64,000 nucleotides of DNA. It comes from Variovorax beijingensis. GTDB taxonomy: Bacteria; Pseudomonadota; Gammaproteobacteria; Burkholderiales; Burkholderiaceae_C. How positions within the stretch are numbered: position 1 is the first letter of the stretch; the number at the start of each line of letters is the position of its first letter. The stretch is from NCBI RefSeq assembly GCF_003951285.1, contig NZ_RXFQ01000005.1:304501-368500 (forward strand), given 5' to 3'. Under the pieces are notes generated by a model, which had not been told where the DNA came from, ran no database searches, and saw only the letters and a program-made list of their open reading frames with translations. Made by a program: the position numbers and the translations under genes. Shown here piece by piece: positions 18,701 to 25,349 of this stretch.

Positions 18701-21434
18701 CAATGCCTCGGCCGAAGCGTCGGCCGGCGCGGCCGGCAAGGGCGCCGCCGGCCTGGCCTTCAGCTCGACCACCACCACGACCACCGAGAGCACCGACCTG
18801 CGCCATGTCGGCTCGAACCTGAGCTTCGGCGGCAACCTCGCGGTGGACGCGTCAAAGGACCTCACGCTGCAGGGCTCGAGCGTCAATGCCGGCGGCAACG
18901 CGGCGGTGAACGCGCAGAACGTGAACCTGCTCGCCGCGCAGGACAAGAAGACCTCCACCACCAGCACGACCACCACCAAGGTCGGACTGATGGCCAGCAC
19001 CGACAACAAGGCCCAGTCGGGCGCGGGCGTCAGCGCCTCGGCCGCAGGCGGCAAGGGCAACCCGAACGCGGGCGCCGACGCCAATGCCGGTGCCTCGGCC
19101 ACGAGCGAGAACCACCTCGACGTCTTCCAGCAGACGAAGAGCACCACCAGCACGCTCGACACGACGCACCAGGGCTCGGCCATCAACGCCAAGGGCAACC
19201 TCGACGTCACGGCGCGCGACACCCTGGCGCTCGAAGGATCGACCATGAGCGCGGGCAAGGACATGAGCCTTGCGGCAACCGACATGAGCTTCAAGGCGGT
19301 GCACGACGAGCACCAGGTGTCGACCACCAGCAGCAGCACCACCGCGGGCCTCTACGCATCGGGCAAGGCGCAGGCCGGCGCGAGCGCCGAAGCCGGCGTG
19401 GGAATCGGTGCCAAGGGGGGCGCCCAGGCCAATGCCTCGGCCACGGGCGAAGTGGGCCTGTACGGATCGAACACCAAGGCGAACTCCGTCGAAGGATCGA
19501 CGACGGCCGTGACCTCCGGCCTCTCGGCCGGCAACAACATCACGCGCAAGGCGGCCAACAGCATCACCGACGTGGGCACGCGCATCGAGGGCGGCGGCAA
19601 CCTCGACCAGTCGGCCAAGACCATCACCAGCCTGGCGGCGGCCAACACCACCTACAGCAGCTCGGAGAGCACGAGCCACACCGCCAAGGTGGGCGCCTAC
19701 GGCGAGGCATCGGCCAGCGTCTCGGCGGAGGGGCAGGTCGGGCCGGGCGCCAGCAAGCAGTCGATGAACGTCGGCGTCGGCGGCGGCGTGAAGGCGAGCT
19801 ACGAGTACGGCAAGGAGAGCGCGCAATCCAGCAGCAGCACGGCCGTCGTGTCCACCATCAGGATGGGCGGCAGCGTGAGCAGCAGCTCGAGCGGCCAGAC
19901 CACGCTCGAGGGCACGCAGATCGAAGCGAAGAAGGACGTCACGCTGGAAGCCGGATCGCTCGACTACAGGGCCGCGCAGAACACGAGCAGCGGCAGTTCC
20001 AGCACGACGAGCGCCGGCGGCTCGGTCAAGGCCGACATCGTCAACAAGGGCGGCACCGCCGAAGTCAGCTACCAGGGCGAGAAGAGCAAGGAGAGCACCA
20101 GCACCGCGGTGACCGGCGGCATCGCGAGCGGCGGCAACCTCACCATCAGGACGCAGGGCGACACGCGCCTGGAAGGCACCAACATCGCCGCGGGCGGCGC
20201 AGCCACCGTGGATGCGGGCGGCAAGCTCGACTTCGCGGCGGCGAAGAACACGGCCTCCTCCAGCAGCGAGCAGGTCGGCGTGGCGGCCGGCGTCACCGCC
20301 ACCAAGAAGGGCGGCAGCGGCAACGTGGACGTGAGCGTCGGCAAGTCGCGCAGCAGCCTCGACCAGGACGTGGCGGGCAGCATTTCGAGCGGCAGCGGGC
20401 CGCTGACACTGCGCAGCGGCGGCGACGCGAGCTTCACCGGCACGGCCATCGCCAGCACGGCCGGCGACGTGACGGTGGCGGCTGGCGGCAACCTGGCGAT
20501 GAACGCGGCGCGCACCATCGCCACCAGCGAGTCGCTCGGCGTCGACGTCTCGGCGGCGGGCGGCGGCGGCAACAAGGAGAAGGTCACGGGCAGCACCTTC
20601 ATCGGCAGCCTGCCGTCCGACAAGGGCACTGCCGTCAACCACCGCAGCGGGCAGGCATCGCTCGGCGTCGGCTCCTCCAAGTCCGACAGCAACACCGCCA
20701 CCGCCGGCAGCATCTCGAGCGGCGGAAAGATCAGCCTGTCCTCGGGCGGCAACACCTCGCTCGAAGGCACGCAGGTGGCGGCGGCCAACGGCGTGGCGGT
20801 CGACACCGGCGGCAGCTTCGAGACCAAGGCGGCCGTCAGCACCAGCAGCTCGCAGGTGGTGGGCTTCTCGGCCTCCGCCTCCGGATCGAGCATGACGCCC
20901 TCCGACAAGACGGGTGCCAAGACGAATCCTCCGGCTGCACCCGCACCCGCACCCGCGCCCGCACCTGCCCCGGCTCCGGCTCCAACCACGACGACGCCCT
21001 CCCCCGCAGCGCCCGGCAGCAGCAATCCACCGGCCGCGCCGGCCGCAAAGCCCCCGGCCTCTCCCTACGAACAGCAAAAGGGCGGCGGCATGGCAAACGT
21101 CTATGTGGACAAGCAGAAGAACACCACCGTGCAGAACACCACGATCAGCGGCGGCGCGGGCGGCATCGTCGTCAACCAGGGCAAGTCGACGCCCGGCGCG
21201 CAGCAGATCAAGGCCAGCGTCCCGCTGCCCGCCACGATGCCGCGCGGCAAGACGGCCCAGGCCCTGACCAGCGACGGCAAGCCGCTGCCGGCATGGCTGA
21301 AGTTCGACCCGAAGACCGGCACCTTCCAGGGCAAGCCGCCGGCCGGCTTCAAGGGCGAACTCAAGGTCAACGTCACCGTGCCGCAGGCCGACGGCACGAC
21401 CAAGTCGGTGCCGATGAGCTTCTCCGGCCAGTGA
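12702..21434 (+). CDS. Filamentous haemagglutinin-type TpsA exoprotein, 2910 residues
   Basis: A secreted beta-helical adhesin exported by the upstream TpsB. The extended signal peptide (ESPR) begins MNHIYRVVWNAAFGSWVAVA and cleavage is likely after AQAQ near residue 50. The TPS domain (about 55-210) contains NRYQQFNVNASGLVLNN and VLANPYGITC with CSGCGF. Residues about 300-1250 are haemagglutinin repeats of the form NSGTIHAGTSLDIAD. Residues about 1535-1680 form a non-repetitive FHA/CdiA-like block (YLVESNPLYLAG). Ser/Thr-rich repeats of the Fil_haemagg_2 kind follow to about 2740. A Pro-Ala linker (about 2745-2790) and an Ig-like ending (LPAWLKFDPKTGTFQGKPPA) close the protein. No VENN motif, toxin domain or immunity gene is seen, so adhesion is likelier than contact-dependent inhibition. 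Confidence 0.92.
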   Translation: MNHIYRVVWNAAFGSWVAVAETARGRGKGGRRSRLAATAVLAAALSAAQAQVPSAVLAPGGQASAYVSPNGTTVVNINAANAAGLSHNRYQQFNVNASGLVLNNTTSTQQINYQSQLAGQVLANFNMVTPANVILNEVVSNNRSTLAGFTEVLGNRADVVLANPYGITCSGCGFINTDRVTLSTGVPFFTANGALGGFNVNQGDILITGTGLNASAQQVLDLVTRSVRLEANVNAKDLGIFTGPNRWDYGTRAITGSADALGTAPAYAIDSSALGGMYANRIRLMATEAGVGVRMLGDAAASAEDFTLSAAGRIELRNRLSAQRDVLVASSSNDAAAIALADATLTAARDARVAAAQGGLALDRASLIAGNDLEARAMRIDAEQGSRLQSARALEARATAGDLALGAAAVRAGGDLRLAAAGTLSTTSGNGQGVQSTGGQLAIDAAQGIANAGTITADQGSVTLRAGGTIANSGQINAGQDLDIADAAGGATQAIDNRGSLLAGRSMTTRAAAIGNSGWMQAGSANTIDAASLHNSGKVIAVTGTATLHVAGTLANTGSVRAAQDIAVAGREGTAVQLLANSGDLLAGRAMDLNAAALDNQAGGWIQAATGSVIRAGSLDNTGTWLLSQQAGAADRMEIGATLRNSGVVQSAGDVAITAGVLDNRHAIAAGGNLGATASGGLQNANGAVMQAGQTLSLASGGAFGNAAGGTLVGTNVALSSAHGLDNAGVVDAASGSAVVRADGTIANSGTIHAGTSLDIADRSGGSTQTLDNSGKLLSDGSLALAAGTARNQAAGWIQAAGGSRVGAGSLDNAGVWLLSTQSGAAPSQVNVAGLLTNRGTLQAREDAALSASRIDNQAGALLRTGGRLQANVSAADGLGNAGTMQAGSTLGISGTGSRLANAGLMLGDRLAISVGEITNTGTIQGGTSADSSIAATGSVDNQAGATITLASTGTGGGTLSGQSIANAGMVQSLGALTLGIGSGGLTTQADGTAGHGDIVANGALTLQALGANSFTATVNGSLQSGGLLRVQGDANSTLALNGNALGDSIAVNIGKVGIGAQAAMVSQYTLDLDASTLSLAVEGAGASAKTGRILAAVDAGRQGKGTIHVSNAFTNDGLLFSAHDLEVQAPSIAVGATGAISALNDLKVHANGGALDLAAATPDAQAGNLNNAGLLYAGRMLTAQANGTLTNTGDIHSDDSLSLRANTLLNGRIINAANDIAIVAATLRNEVPGLERITTRGPDSAHTEVASRDDYHDGAADGGNKDEATLYQYSYTTTQSYSQPLPEVMPQITAGRNMRLAFHEGRNIGGTIHAGASMNLQGFSHDPAQANGSLHAGLGIADDAGHGFQLTGAKFTNDNLALTTTTHIVRYSLTTKYELLGPKTQYRDRLCDRNGTWDAVCYTSGYEDSPQTPTANNVLRAGLYTASLRGSGFSLFNNGSTAQDVGSNQNLDGVREAAAPASTDTPRTVGQGALPGSAVGRGPSVAVAAIDAAPFGGSTGTRPLPAMSFLDANAANGVRGTSFGGIDIALPTNPNGYFVTAQSPGARYLVESNPLYLAGTASVGSDYLTRLLGYDADKLTMRLGDASYEAWLVKQQLIKQTGSAVLASYQGADTQMKGLMESAATQSGSLGLVYGKALTPEQQASLKQDIVWMVQTEIGDKTVLAPVVYLAQSTKNKIAGGAVISAQDADLSLTSLTNTGGTIVGGRSLVIASAGDITNLSGLIKGGDVSLSSTQGSIVNKTASEGGGGEHFYNTVLGKTAGIESTGTLSLDAKKDITNLGATLNAGTDASLKAGGNVTFDTIEKTETSSTFSNIQVKHGSGTQDSTTTSVTQVKSGLTVGGNLAVQAGNDITLAGTDAKVGGNADLQAGNNLDIVARENTTTTHTETKASGFGMNNSLYGSTKTTSDSLSVRNVGSSLEVGGNASLAAKNDITVQGSNVDVKGDGSIRATNVNVLAGRDYDETRTTTRNTGVMQVGASGKGSASADSGSKAGSGRGLANASAEASAGAAGKGAAGLAFSSTTTTTTESTDLRHVGSNLSFGGNLAVDASKDLTLQGSSVNAGGNAAVNAQNVNLLAAQDKKTSTTSTTTTKVGLMASTDNKAQSGAGVSASAAGGKGNPNAGADANAGASATSENHLDVFQQTKSTTSTLDTTHQGSAINAKGNLDVTARDTLALEGSTMSAGKDMSLAATDMSFKAVHDEHQVSTTSSSTTAGLYASGKAQAGASAEAGVGIGAKGGAQANASATGEVGLYGSNTKANSVEGSTTAVTSGLSAGNNITRKAANSITDVGTRIEGGGNLDQSAKTITSLAAANTTYSSSESTSHTAKVGAYGEASASVSAEGQVGPGASKQSMNVGVGGGVKASYEYGKESAQSSSSTAVVSTIRMGGSVSSSSSGQTTLEGTQIEAKKDVTLEAGSLDYRAAQNTSSGSSSTTSAGGSVKADIVNKGGTAEVSYQGEKSKESTSTAVTGGIASGGNLTIRTQGDTRLEGTNIAAGGAATVDAGGKLDFAAAKNTASSSSEQVGVAAGVTATKKGGSGNVDVSVGKSRSSLDQDVAGSISSGSGPLTLRSGGDASFTGTAIASTAGDVTVAAGGNLAMNAARTIATSESLGVDVSAAGGGGNKEKVTGSTFIGSLPSDKGTAVNHRSGQASLGVGSSKSDSNTATAGSISSGGKISLSSGGNTSLEGTQVAAANGVAVDTGGSFETKAAVSTSSSQVVGFSASASGSSMTPSDKTGAKTNPPAAPAPAPAPAPAPAPAPTTTTPSPAAPGSSNPPAAPAAKPPASPYEQQKGGGMANVYVDKQKNTTVQNTTISGGAGGIVVNQGKSTPGAQQIKASVPLPATMPRGKTAQALTSDGKPLPAWLKFDPKTGTFQGKPPAGFKGELKVNVTVPQADGTTKSVPMSFSGQ

Positions 21435-21487
21435 GGCACGGAAGTTGTTGAGAGAATCCAGGTCCGTCCCGCCGCCGGCATGGCCCG

Positions 21488-22165
21488 ATGAAGGAAGAAC
21501 GCTTGTTGTTGAACGTCCTGATCGTCGATGACGACGAACCCGTGCGCTCGCGCCTGCAGCGCATCGTCTTGCAGGTGCACGGCCACGCGCTGTGCGAGCA
21601 GGCCGATTCGCTGGCGCAAGCGCGGGCGCAGCTGGCCCTGCGGCGCTTCGATCTCGCGCTGGTCGACGTCGGCCTGCCCGACGGCAGCGGCATCGAGCTC
21701 GTGGAATGGATGCAGGCGCATGCGCCGGAGACCGAGGCGGTGATCGTCTCCAGCCTCGGCGACGACGCGACCGTGCTGCGCGCCATTCGCGGCGGCGCGA
21801 CCGGCTACCTGCTGAAGAACGGCGACGACGTGGAGCTGGAGCTCTCGCTGCGCAGCATGCAGCGCGGCGGCGCCCCCATCGACCCCGTGATCGCGCGGCG
21901 CATCCTGCAACTGATGGCCGCGCCGCCGGCCGCGCAGGTGGTTAGGATGGCGGCCGCGCCGGCGGACGAGGGCCTGCTCAGCGAACGCGAGATCGAGGTG
22001 CTCGAACTGGTGGCGCAGGGGCAGAGCAACCGCGAGATCGCGCAAAGCCTGTTCATCTCGGTCAACACCGTCGAATGCCACGCCAAGAACATCTATCGCA
22101 AGCTCGCGGTGCACTCGCGCGCCGCGGCCGTCCACAGCGCCCGCGGGCGCGGCCTGCTGCCCTGA
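21488..22165 (+). CDS. LuxR/NarL-family two-component response regulator
   Basis: A 225-residue regulator. The receiver domain (residues about 9-125) has the acidic pocket VDDDE (13-17), phospho-acceptor D60 in LVDVGLP, switch serine in VIVSSLGDD and lysine in GYLLKN. The C-terminal LuxR helix-turn-helix (about 160-225) has LSEREIEVLELVAQGQSNRE and SVNTVECHAKNIYRKL. It follows tpsA by 53 bases and precedes its cognate sensor kinase. The three may form one transcript, and the obvious target is the secretion pair upstream; that link is positional inference only. Confidence 0.9.
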   Translation: MKEERLLLNVLIVDDDEPVRSRLQRIVLQVHGHALCEQADSLAQARAQLALRRFDLALVDVGLPDGSGIELVEWMQAHAPETEAVIVSSLGDDATVLRAIRGGATGYLLKNGDDVELELSLRSMQRGGAPIDPVIARRILQLMAAPPAAQVVRMAAAPADEGLLSEREIEVLELVAQGQSNREIAQSLFISVNTVECHAKNIYRKLAVHSRAAAVHSARGRGLLP

Positions 22166-22179
22166 TCCGGCGCTGCCGC

Positions 22180-24051
22180 GTGCTGCAGCAGCTGCTGGCG
22201 GGCCTGCTGTTCCTGTTCCTGCTTGCGGGCCTGGCGCCGGCCGCTGCGCTCGATGCGCCCGGCTTCGAACGCATCGAGGCCGCGCGTGCCGACCCGGCGA
22301 GCCCCGACACGCCACCGGCCGGGGGCTGGACCGCGGTGACGCTGCCCGACGCCTGGGCCGGGCGCTGGCCGGCGCACGATGGCGTGGTGTGGTACCGCCT
22401 GCGGTGGAACGAGCCCGCCACGGCCGGCGTGCCCGCGCCGCGAGGCCTCGCGATGGACTATCTCTCGATGGCCGGCGCCATCTATCTCAACGGCGCCCTG
22501 CTGGCGCGCGACCCGCAGCTCGAGGAGCCCCTGTCGCGCAGCTGGAACCATCCGCGCCACTGGCTGCTGAGCGCGCCGCTGCTGCGCCCCGGCCCCAACG
22601 AGCTGCTGGTGCGTGTCTCGGGCCTTGCGGCCTATGCCCCCGGCCTCGGCCCGGTGGTGGTGGACAGCCCGGCCGCGGCCGAGGCGCACTACCGGCACGA
22701 GCAGCTGATCCGGGAGTCGCTGCACATGCTCAGCCTGGGCATCACCCTCGCCATGGGTGTGCTCTACGGCCTGTTCTGGCTGCTGCGGCGCAACGAGACC
22801 TTCTACGGCTGGTTCAGCCTGTTCTCGCTGCTGTGGGTGCCCGTGGGCTACAACTACGTCGCGCGGAGCACCTGGCCCTTCGGCAGCACCGACACCTACC
22901 AGGCCGTCAACATGTCCGCCCTGGTGCTGGGCACCGCCGCCTTCCTGATGTTCGCCCTGCGCTTCTGCGGCCTGCAGCGGCGCCGCGCGGTGCAGCTCAT
23001 CGGCGGCGCCGTCGGCCTGACCACGGCCGCCCTGTGGCTCGCGCCGCTCGCGCCGCACGCGCTGCTGTCGCAGGTTCGCGGCGCGGCGGTGGTGGTGGCG
23101 CTGGCCACCTACACACTGAGCGCCTGGATCATCTGCCGCCATGCGCTGGCCTCGCCGCGCAGGCGCGAGGTGCAGGCGCTGGCGCTGTGCACCCTGCTGC
23201 CGCTGGCCGCCGGCACGCACGACGTGCTCGTGTTCCACGGCGTGCTGGCCACCAACCTCTACTACACGCCCTGGTCCTCCAGCGCGATGCTGGTGGGCAT
23301 CTCCTTCGTGCTGACCTGGCGCTTCGTGGTCGGCATGCGCCTGGTCGAGCATTTCAACGACGAGCTGCGGCACCACGTGGAGGACGCCACCCGGCGCCTG
23401 TCCTCGATGCTGCACCGCGAGCACGCCACCGAACTGCAGAACACGCGCCTGGCCGAACGCATGAACCTCGTGCGCGACCTGCACGACGGCCTGGGCATGA
23501 CACTCAGCGGCCACATCGCCTCGCTGGAGAACCGCAGCGCGGCCGGCCACGACACCGCCCTGTGGGCGCTCAAGGAAGTGCGCGACGACCTGCGCCTGAT
23601 CATCGAAAGCTCGGCACTCGACGACACCGACCGGCTGTCCGAACGGATCGCCCCATTGCGCCACCGCACCACGCGCGTGCTGGAGGCGGCCGGCATCGAA
23701 TGCACCTGGGCGCTGCAGGGCCTGGACCAGTGCCGCCTCGACGACCGGCGCGGGCTCGACTTTCTTCGGCTGCTGCAGGAAGCGCTGGCCAACGTGCTCA
23801 AGCACAGCCGCGCCTCGAAGGTGCGCATCGGCATCGAGGCGGCCGGCGGAGAGCTCTCGCTCTCGGTGGCGGACGACGGCAGCGGATTCACCGCCGGCCG
23901 CGACGCGCCCGCCGGCATGGGCTTTCGCAACATGGAAGCGCGCGCACGCCGGCTGAACGGCACGCTGGACATCCGCCCGACACCCAACGGCACCACCGTG
24001 GCGCTGCGCTTTCCGGTCGAGTTGCCGGGTGGTGGGGCGGTTGCGGCATAA
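22180..24051 (+). CDS. Membrane sensor histidine kinase (7TMR-DISM type, HisKA_3)
   Basis: A NarX/DegS-type sensor kinase. A signal or anchor segment LLAGLLFLFLLAGLAPAAA is followed by a periplasmic jelly-roll-like domain (VVWYRLRWNEP through NELLVRVSG). About seven hydrophobic helices come next (residues about 185-395). The HisKA_3 domain has LVRDLHDGLGMTLSGHI with phospho-acceptor histidine about residue 435. The HATPase_c domain has EALANVLKHSRASKVRI, ADDGSGF and GMGFRNMEARARRLNG. The start is uncertain. GTG at 22180 sits 14 bases after the regulator stop, while the first ATG at 22075 overlaps the regulator by 91 bases. The natural partner is the response regulator upstream. Confidence 0.87.
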   Translation: MLQQLLAGLLFLFLLAGLAPAAALDAPGFERIEAARADPASPDTPPAGGWTAVTLPDAWAGRWPAHDGVVWYRLRWNEPATAGVPAPRGLAMDYLSMAGAIYLNGALLARDPQLEEPLSRSWNHPRHWLLSAPLLRPGPNELLVRVSGLAAYAPGLGPVVVDSPAAAEAHYRHEQLIRESLHMLSLGITLAMGVLYGLFWLLRRNETFYGWFSLFSLLWVPVGYNYVARSTWPFGSTDTYQAVNMSALVLGTAAFLMFALRFCGLQRRRAVQLIGGAVGLTTAALWLAPLAPHALLSQVRGAAVVVALATYTLSAWIICRHALASPRRREVQALALCTLLPLAAGTHDVLVFHGVLATNLYYTPWSSSAMLVGISFVLTWRFVVGMRLVEHFNDELRHHVEDATRRLSSMLHREHATELQNTRLAERMNLVRDLHDGLGMTLSGHIASLENRSAAGHDTALWALKEVRDDLRLIIESSALDDTDRLSERIAPLRHRTTRVLEAAGIECTWALQGLDQCRLDDRRGLDFLRLLQEALANVLKHSRASKVRIGIEAAGGELSLSVADDGSGFTAGRDAPAGMGFRNMEARARRLNGTLDIRPTPNGTTVALRFPVELPGGGAVAA

Positions 24052-24330
24052 GGGGCCTGGCGGCCGTCGCGCCATCGAAGACGCGCCGGACCACCTCGCG
24101 CACGCCGCCAGCAATGGGCCCGCCGCCCCCCGCGCTCACTCCGCGCGAATGTCGTTCGCCTTCACGACCGACTTTGCGGCGAACCTGAACGAGCGCACCC
24201 AGACCGCTTTGTCGAGATCCCATCCCCATCGTTGCGTCTCTATGCCTCGAACTCGATGCGCCTCTTGGTGCTCGGCATTCGATACCACGCCAGAAAATGG
24301 AGAGAAATCGGCCCAGACAAGAAAACAAAA
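24052..24330. other. Intergenic stretch without a recognisable gene
   Basis: Between the sensor kinase stop and the tRNA terminator I see no ORF with coding character, no repeat and no clear promoter. Base composition drifts towards A+T near 24290-24330 (AATGGAGAGAAATCGG, then AAGAAAACAAAAAG), unlike the GC-rich genes around it. Part of that is the T-tract of the minus-strand tRNA terminator. A decayed insertion beside the tRNA is possible, but nothing identifiable remains. Confidence 0.5.
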
Positions 24331-24360
24331 AGCCGGACACCTTTTTGAAAGTGTCCGGCT
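24331..24360 (-). terminator. Rho-independent terminator of tRNA-Arg
   Basis: AGCCGGACAC and GTGTCCGGCT form a perfect 10-bp stem with a 10-base loop. Read on the minus strand, the hairpin is followed by TTTTTGTTTTC, a good terminator tail. It lies 12 bases beyond the 3' end of the minus-strand tRNA. Confidence 0.85.
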
Positions 24361-24372
24361 TGCTTTGCTATC

Positions 24373-24447
24373 TGGTCCCGCCGCCAGGAATCGAACCTGG
24401 ATCTCAGCCTTCGGAGGGCCGAATTCTATCCGTTGAAATACAGCGAG
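24373..24447 (-). tRNA. tRNA-Arg (anticodon CCG)
   Basis: The minus strand folds as a 75-base tRNA with an encoded CCA end. The acceptor 5' strand CTCGCTG pairs with CGGCGGG using two G-U pairs. The anticodon arm is CGGCC, loop CTCCGAA, GGCTG, giving anticodon CCG for arginine codon CGG. The T arm is CCAGG, TTCGATT, CCTGG. The D arm is weak: TTTC against GAAT leaves a T-T mismatch at 10-25 and only three pairs. The variable loop is four bases. The gene is followed by a strong terminator. It is probably functional; the weak D stem is noted as a finding. Confidence 0.85.
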
Positions 24448-24490
24448 GAATCTGGGCTCCGGCAGAACCGGAGCCTCGCATTATCGCCCA

Positions 24491-25168
24491 TCACGCGGCG
24501 ATTTCTTCTTCACCTGCTTCGTTTCCGATGCCCGCCGGGGAGTTCCGCACAAAGCCCAGGCCGGCCAGGTAAACGCGGAAGGTGCGCCGGCCGGTGGGCA
24601 CCAGGTCGAAGGCGGTGGGGTCGAGCAGCCAGTTCTGGATGAGCCCGCTGATCAGCGCGTGCAGGCCCTGGGCGGCCGCGTGGCCGGGCACGGGCAGCTT
24701 GATGTGGTCGCGGCGCGCGGCCAGGCGCAGGGCTTTTTCGAAATCGCTCACGCAGGCGTTGCGCGCGTCCAGGTGGCGCTGCTGCACCGAGGCCATGTCG
24801 TGGGTGTATTCGACCTTGTGGGTGGCCACGTCGAACACGCGGCGCACCTGGGGGTCGGTGGCCATGAGGGTCAGGGCATGCACCATGCCCTCCTCGATCT
24901 CGGCCAGCGGGTCGTCGTCGATGCCCGTGGCCGCGGCGGCGGCCCGGGGGCCGGCCTCCAGCGGGAGGATGACGCGCTCCATCATCGCGTTGAAGAGGGC
25001 GGCCTTGTCCTTGAAGTGCCAATAGATGGCGCCGCGCGTGGCCCCGGCCTGCTGCGCAATCTGCTGCAGCGAGGTCTGCGAGACGCCTTGCGCCTGAAAC
25101 AGCAGCTCCGCGGCATCGAGCAATCGATTCCGCGTGGCCAGTGCCTCTTCCTTCGTACGACGTGCCAC
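24491..25168 (-). CDS. acrR: TetR/AcrR-family repressor of the adjacent RND pump
   Basis: A 225-residue TetR-family repressor very like AcrR/MexL-type pump regulators. It starts VARRTKEEALATRNRLLDAA, and the recognition region QTSLQQIAQQAGATRGAIYWHF holds the helix-turn-helix. The C-terminal ligand domain has the family's MVHALTLMATDPQVRRVFDV stretch. I chose the GTG at 25168 because GGGAG lies five bases upstream and the protein begins exactly where AcrR does; the ATG at 25237 would run through the operator. It is divergent from the efflux operon and faces an AcrR-like palindrome, so it almost certainly represses both transcripts until a hydrophobic ligand binds. Confidence 0.9.
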   Translation of the reverse strand: MARRTKEEALATRNRLLDAAELLFQAQGVSQTSLQQIAQQAGATRGAIYWHFKDKAALFNAMMERVILPLEAGPRAAAAATGIDDDPLAEIEEGMVHALTLMATDPQVRRVFDVATHKVEYTHDMASVQQRHLDARNACVSDFEKALRLAARRDHIKLPVPGHAAAQGLHALISGLIQNWLLDPTAFDLVPTGRRTFRVYLAGLGFVRNSPAGIGNEAGEEEIAA

Positions 25169-25232
25169 CAAGTCTCCCAATTTGTAAAGCCAAGCCCTTT
25201 CCCAGGCGTAGGGCCATTCGACACTGTCACTA

Positions 25233-25252
25233 TACATCCATGAATGTATGTA
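25233..25252. promoter_or_regulatory. AcrR-type operator palindrome
   Basis: TACATCCATGAATGTATGTA lies between the divergent acrR-like gene and the efflux operon. Its TACAT and ATGTA arms and the GAATGTATGTA right half closely resemble the E. coli AcrR site upstream of acrAB, as I remember it. A minus-strand -10-like TATAGT overlaps its edge, which fits repression by occlusion. Confidence 0.75.
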
Positions 25253-25349
25253 AACTAGCGGACTTCCCCGATGGCCCGGCTGTTTATGCTGGCTTTCTGT
25301 GTTCGCTTCGCGAACGCGCCATCTCCCGTCTTTGCTTCAAAGGATTCGC

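Noticed and set aside
10854..18806. Open antisense frame of about 2650 codons opposite tpsB and tpsA
   Set aside because: It is Ala/Arg/Gly/His-rich with no domains, as expected of a GC-rich shadow frame. The plus strand carries clear secretion, TPS and repeat motifs through the same stretch.
17900..20800. CRISPR-like or tandem DNA repeats in tpsA
   Set aside because: The periodicity is at protein level (beta-helix repeats) with varying DNA and no regular spacers.
12702..21434. Contact-dependent inhibition (CdiA) reading of the large exoprotein
   Set aside because: No VENN motif, no toxin domain at the C-terminus and no immunity gene follow; the next gene is a response regulator.
24052..24330. 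Possible integrated-element remnant beside tRNA-Arg
   Set aside because: No integrase fragment, direct repeat of the tRNA 3' end or foreign gene could be found.
24297..24572. 91-codon plus-strand ORF across the tRNA (PPPGIEPGSQPSEGR text)
   Set aside because: This is the familiar spurious peptide produced by translating a tRNA antisense strand.
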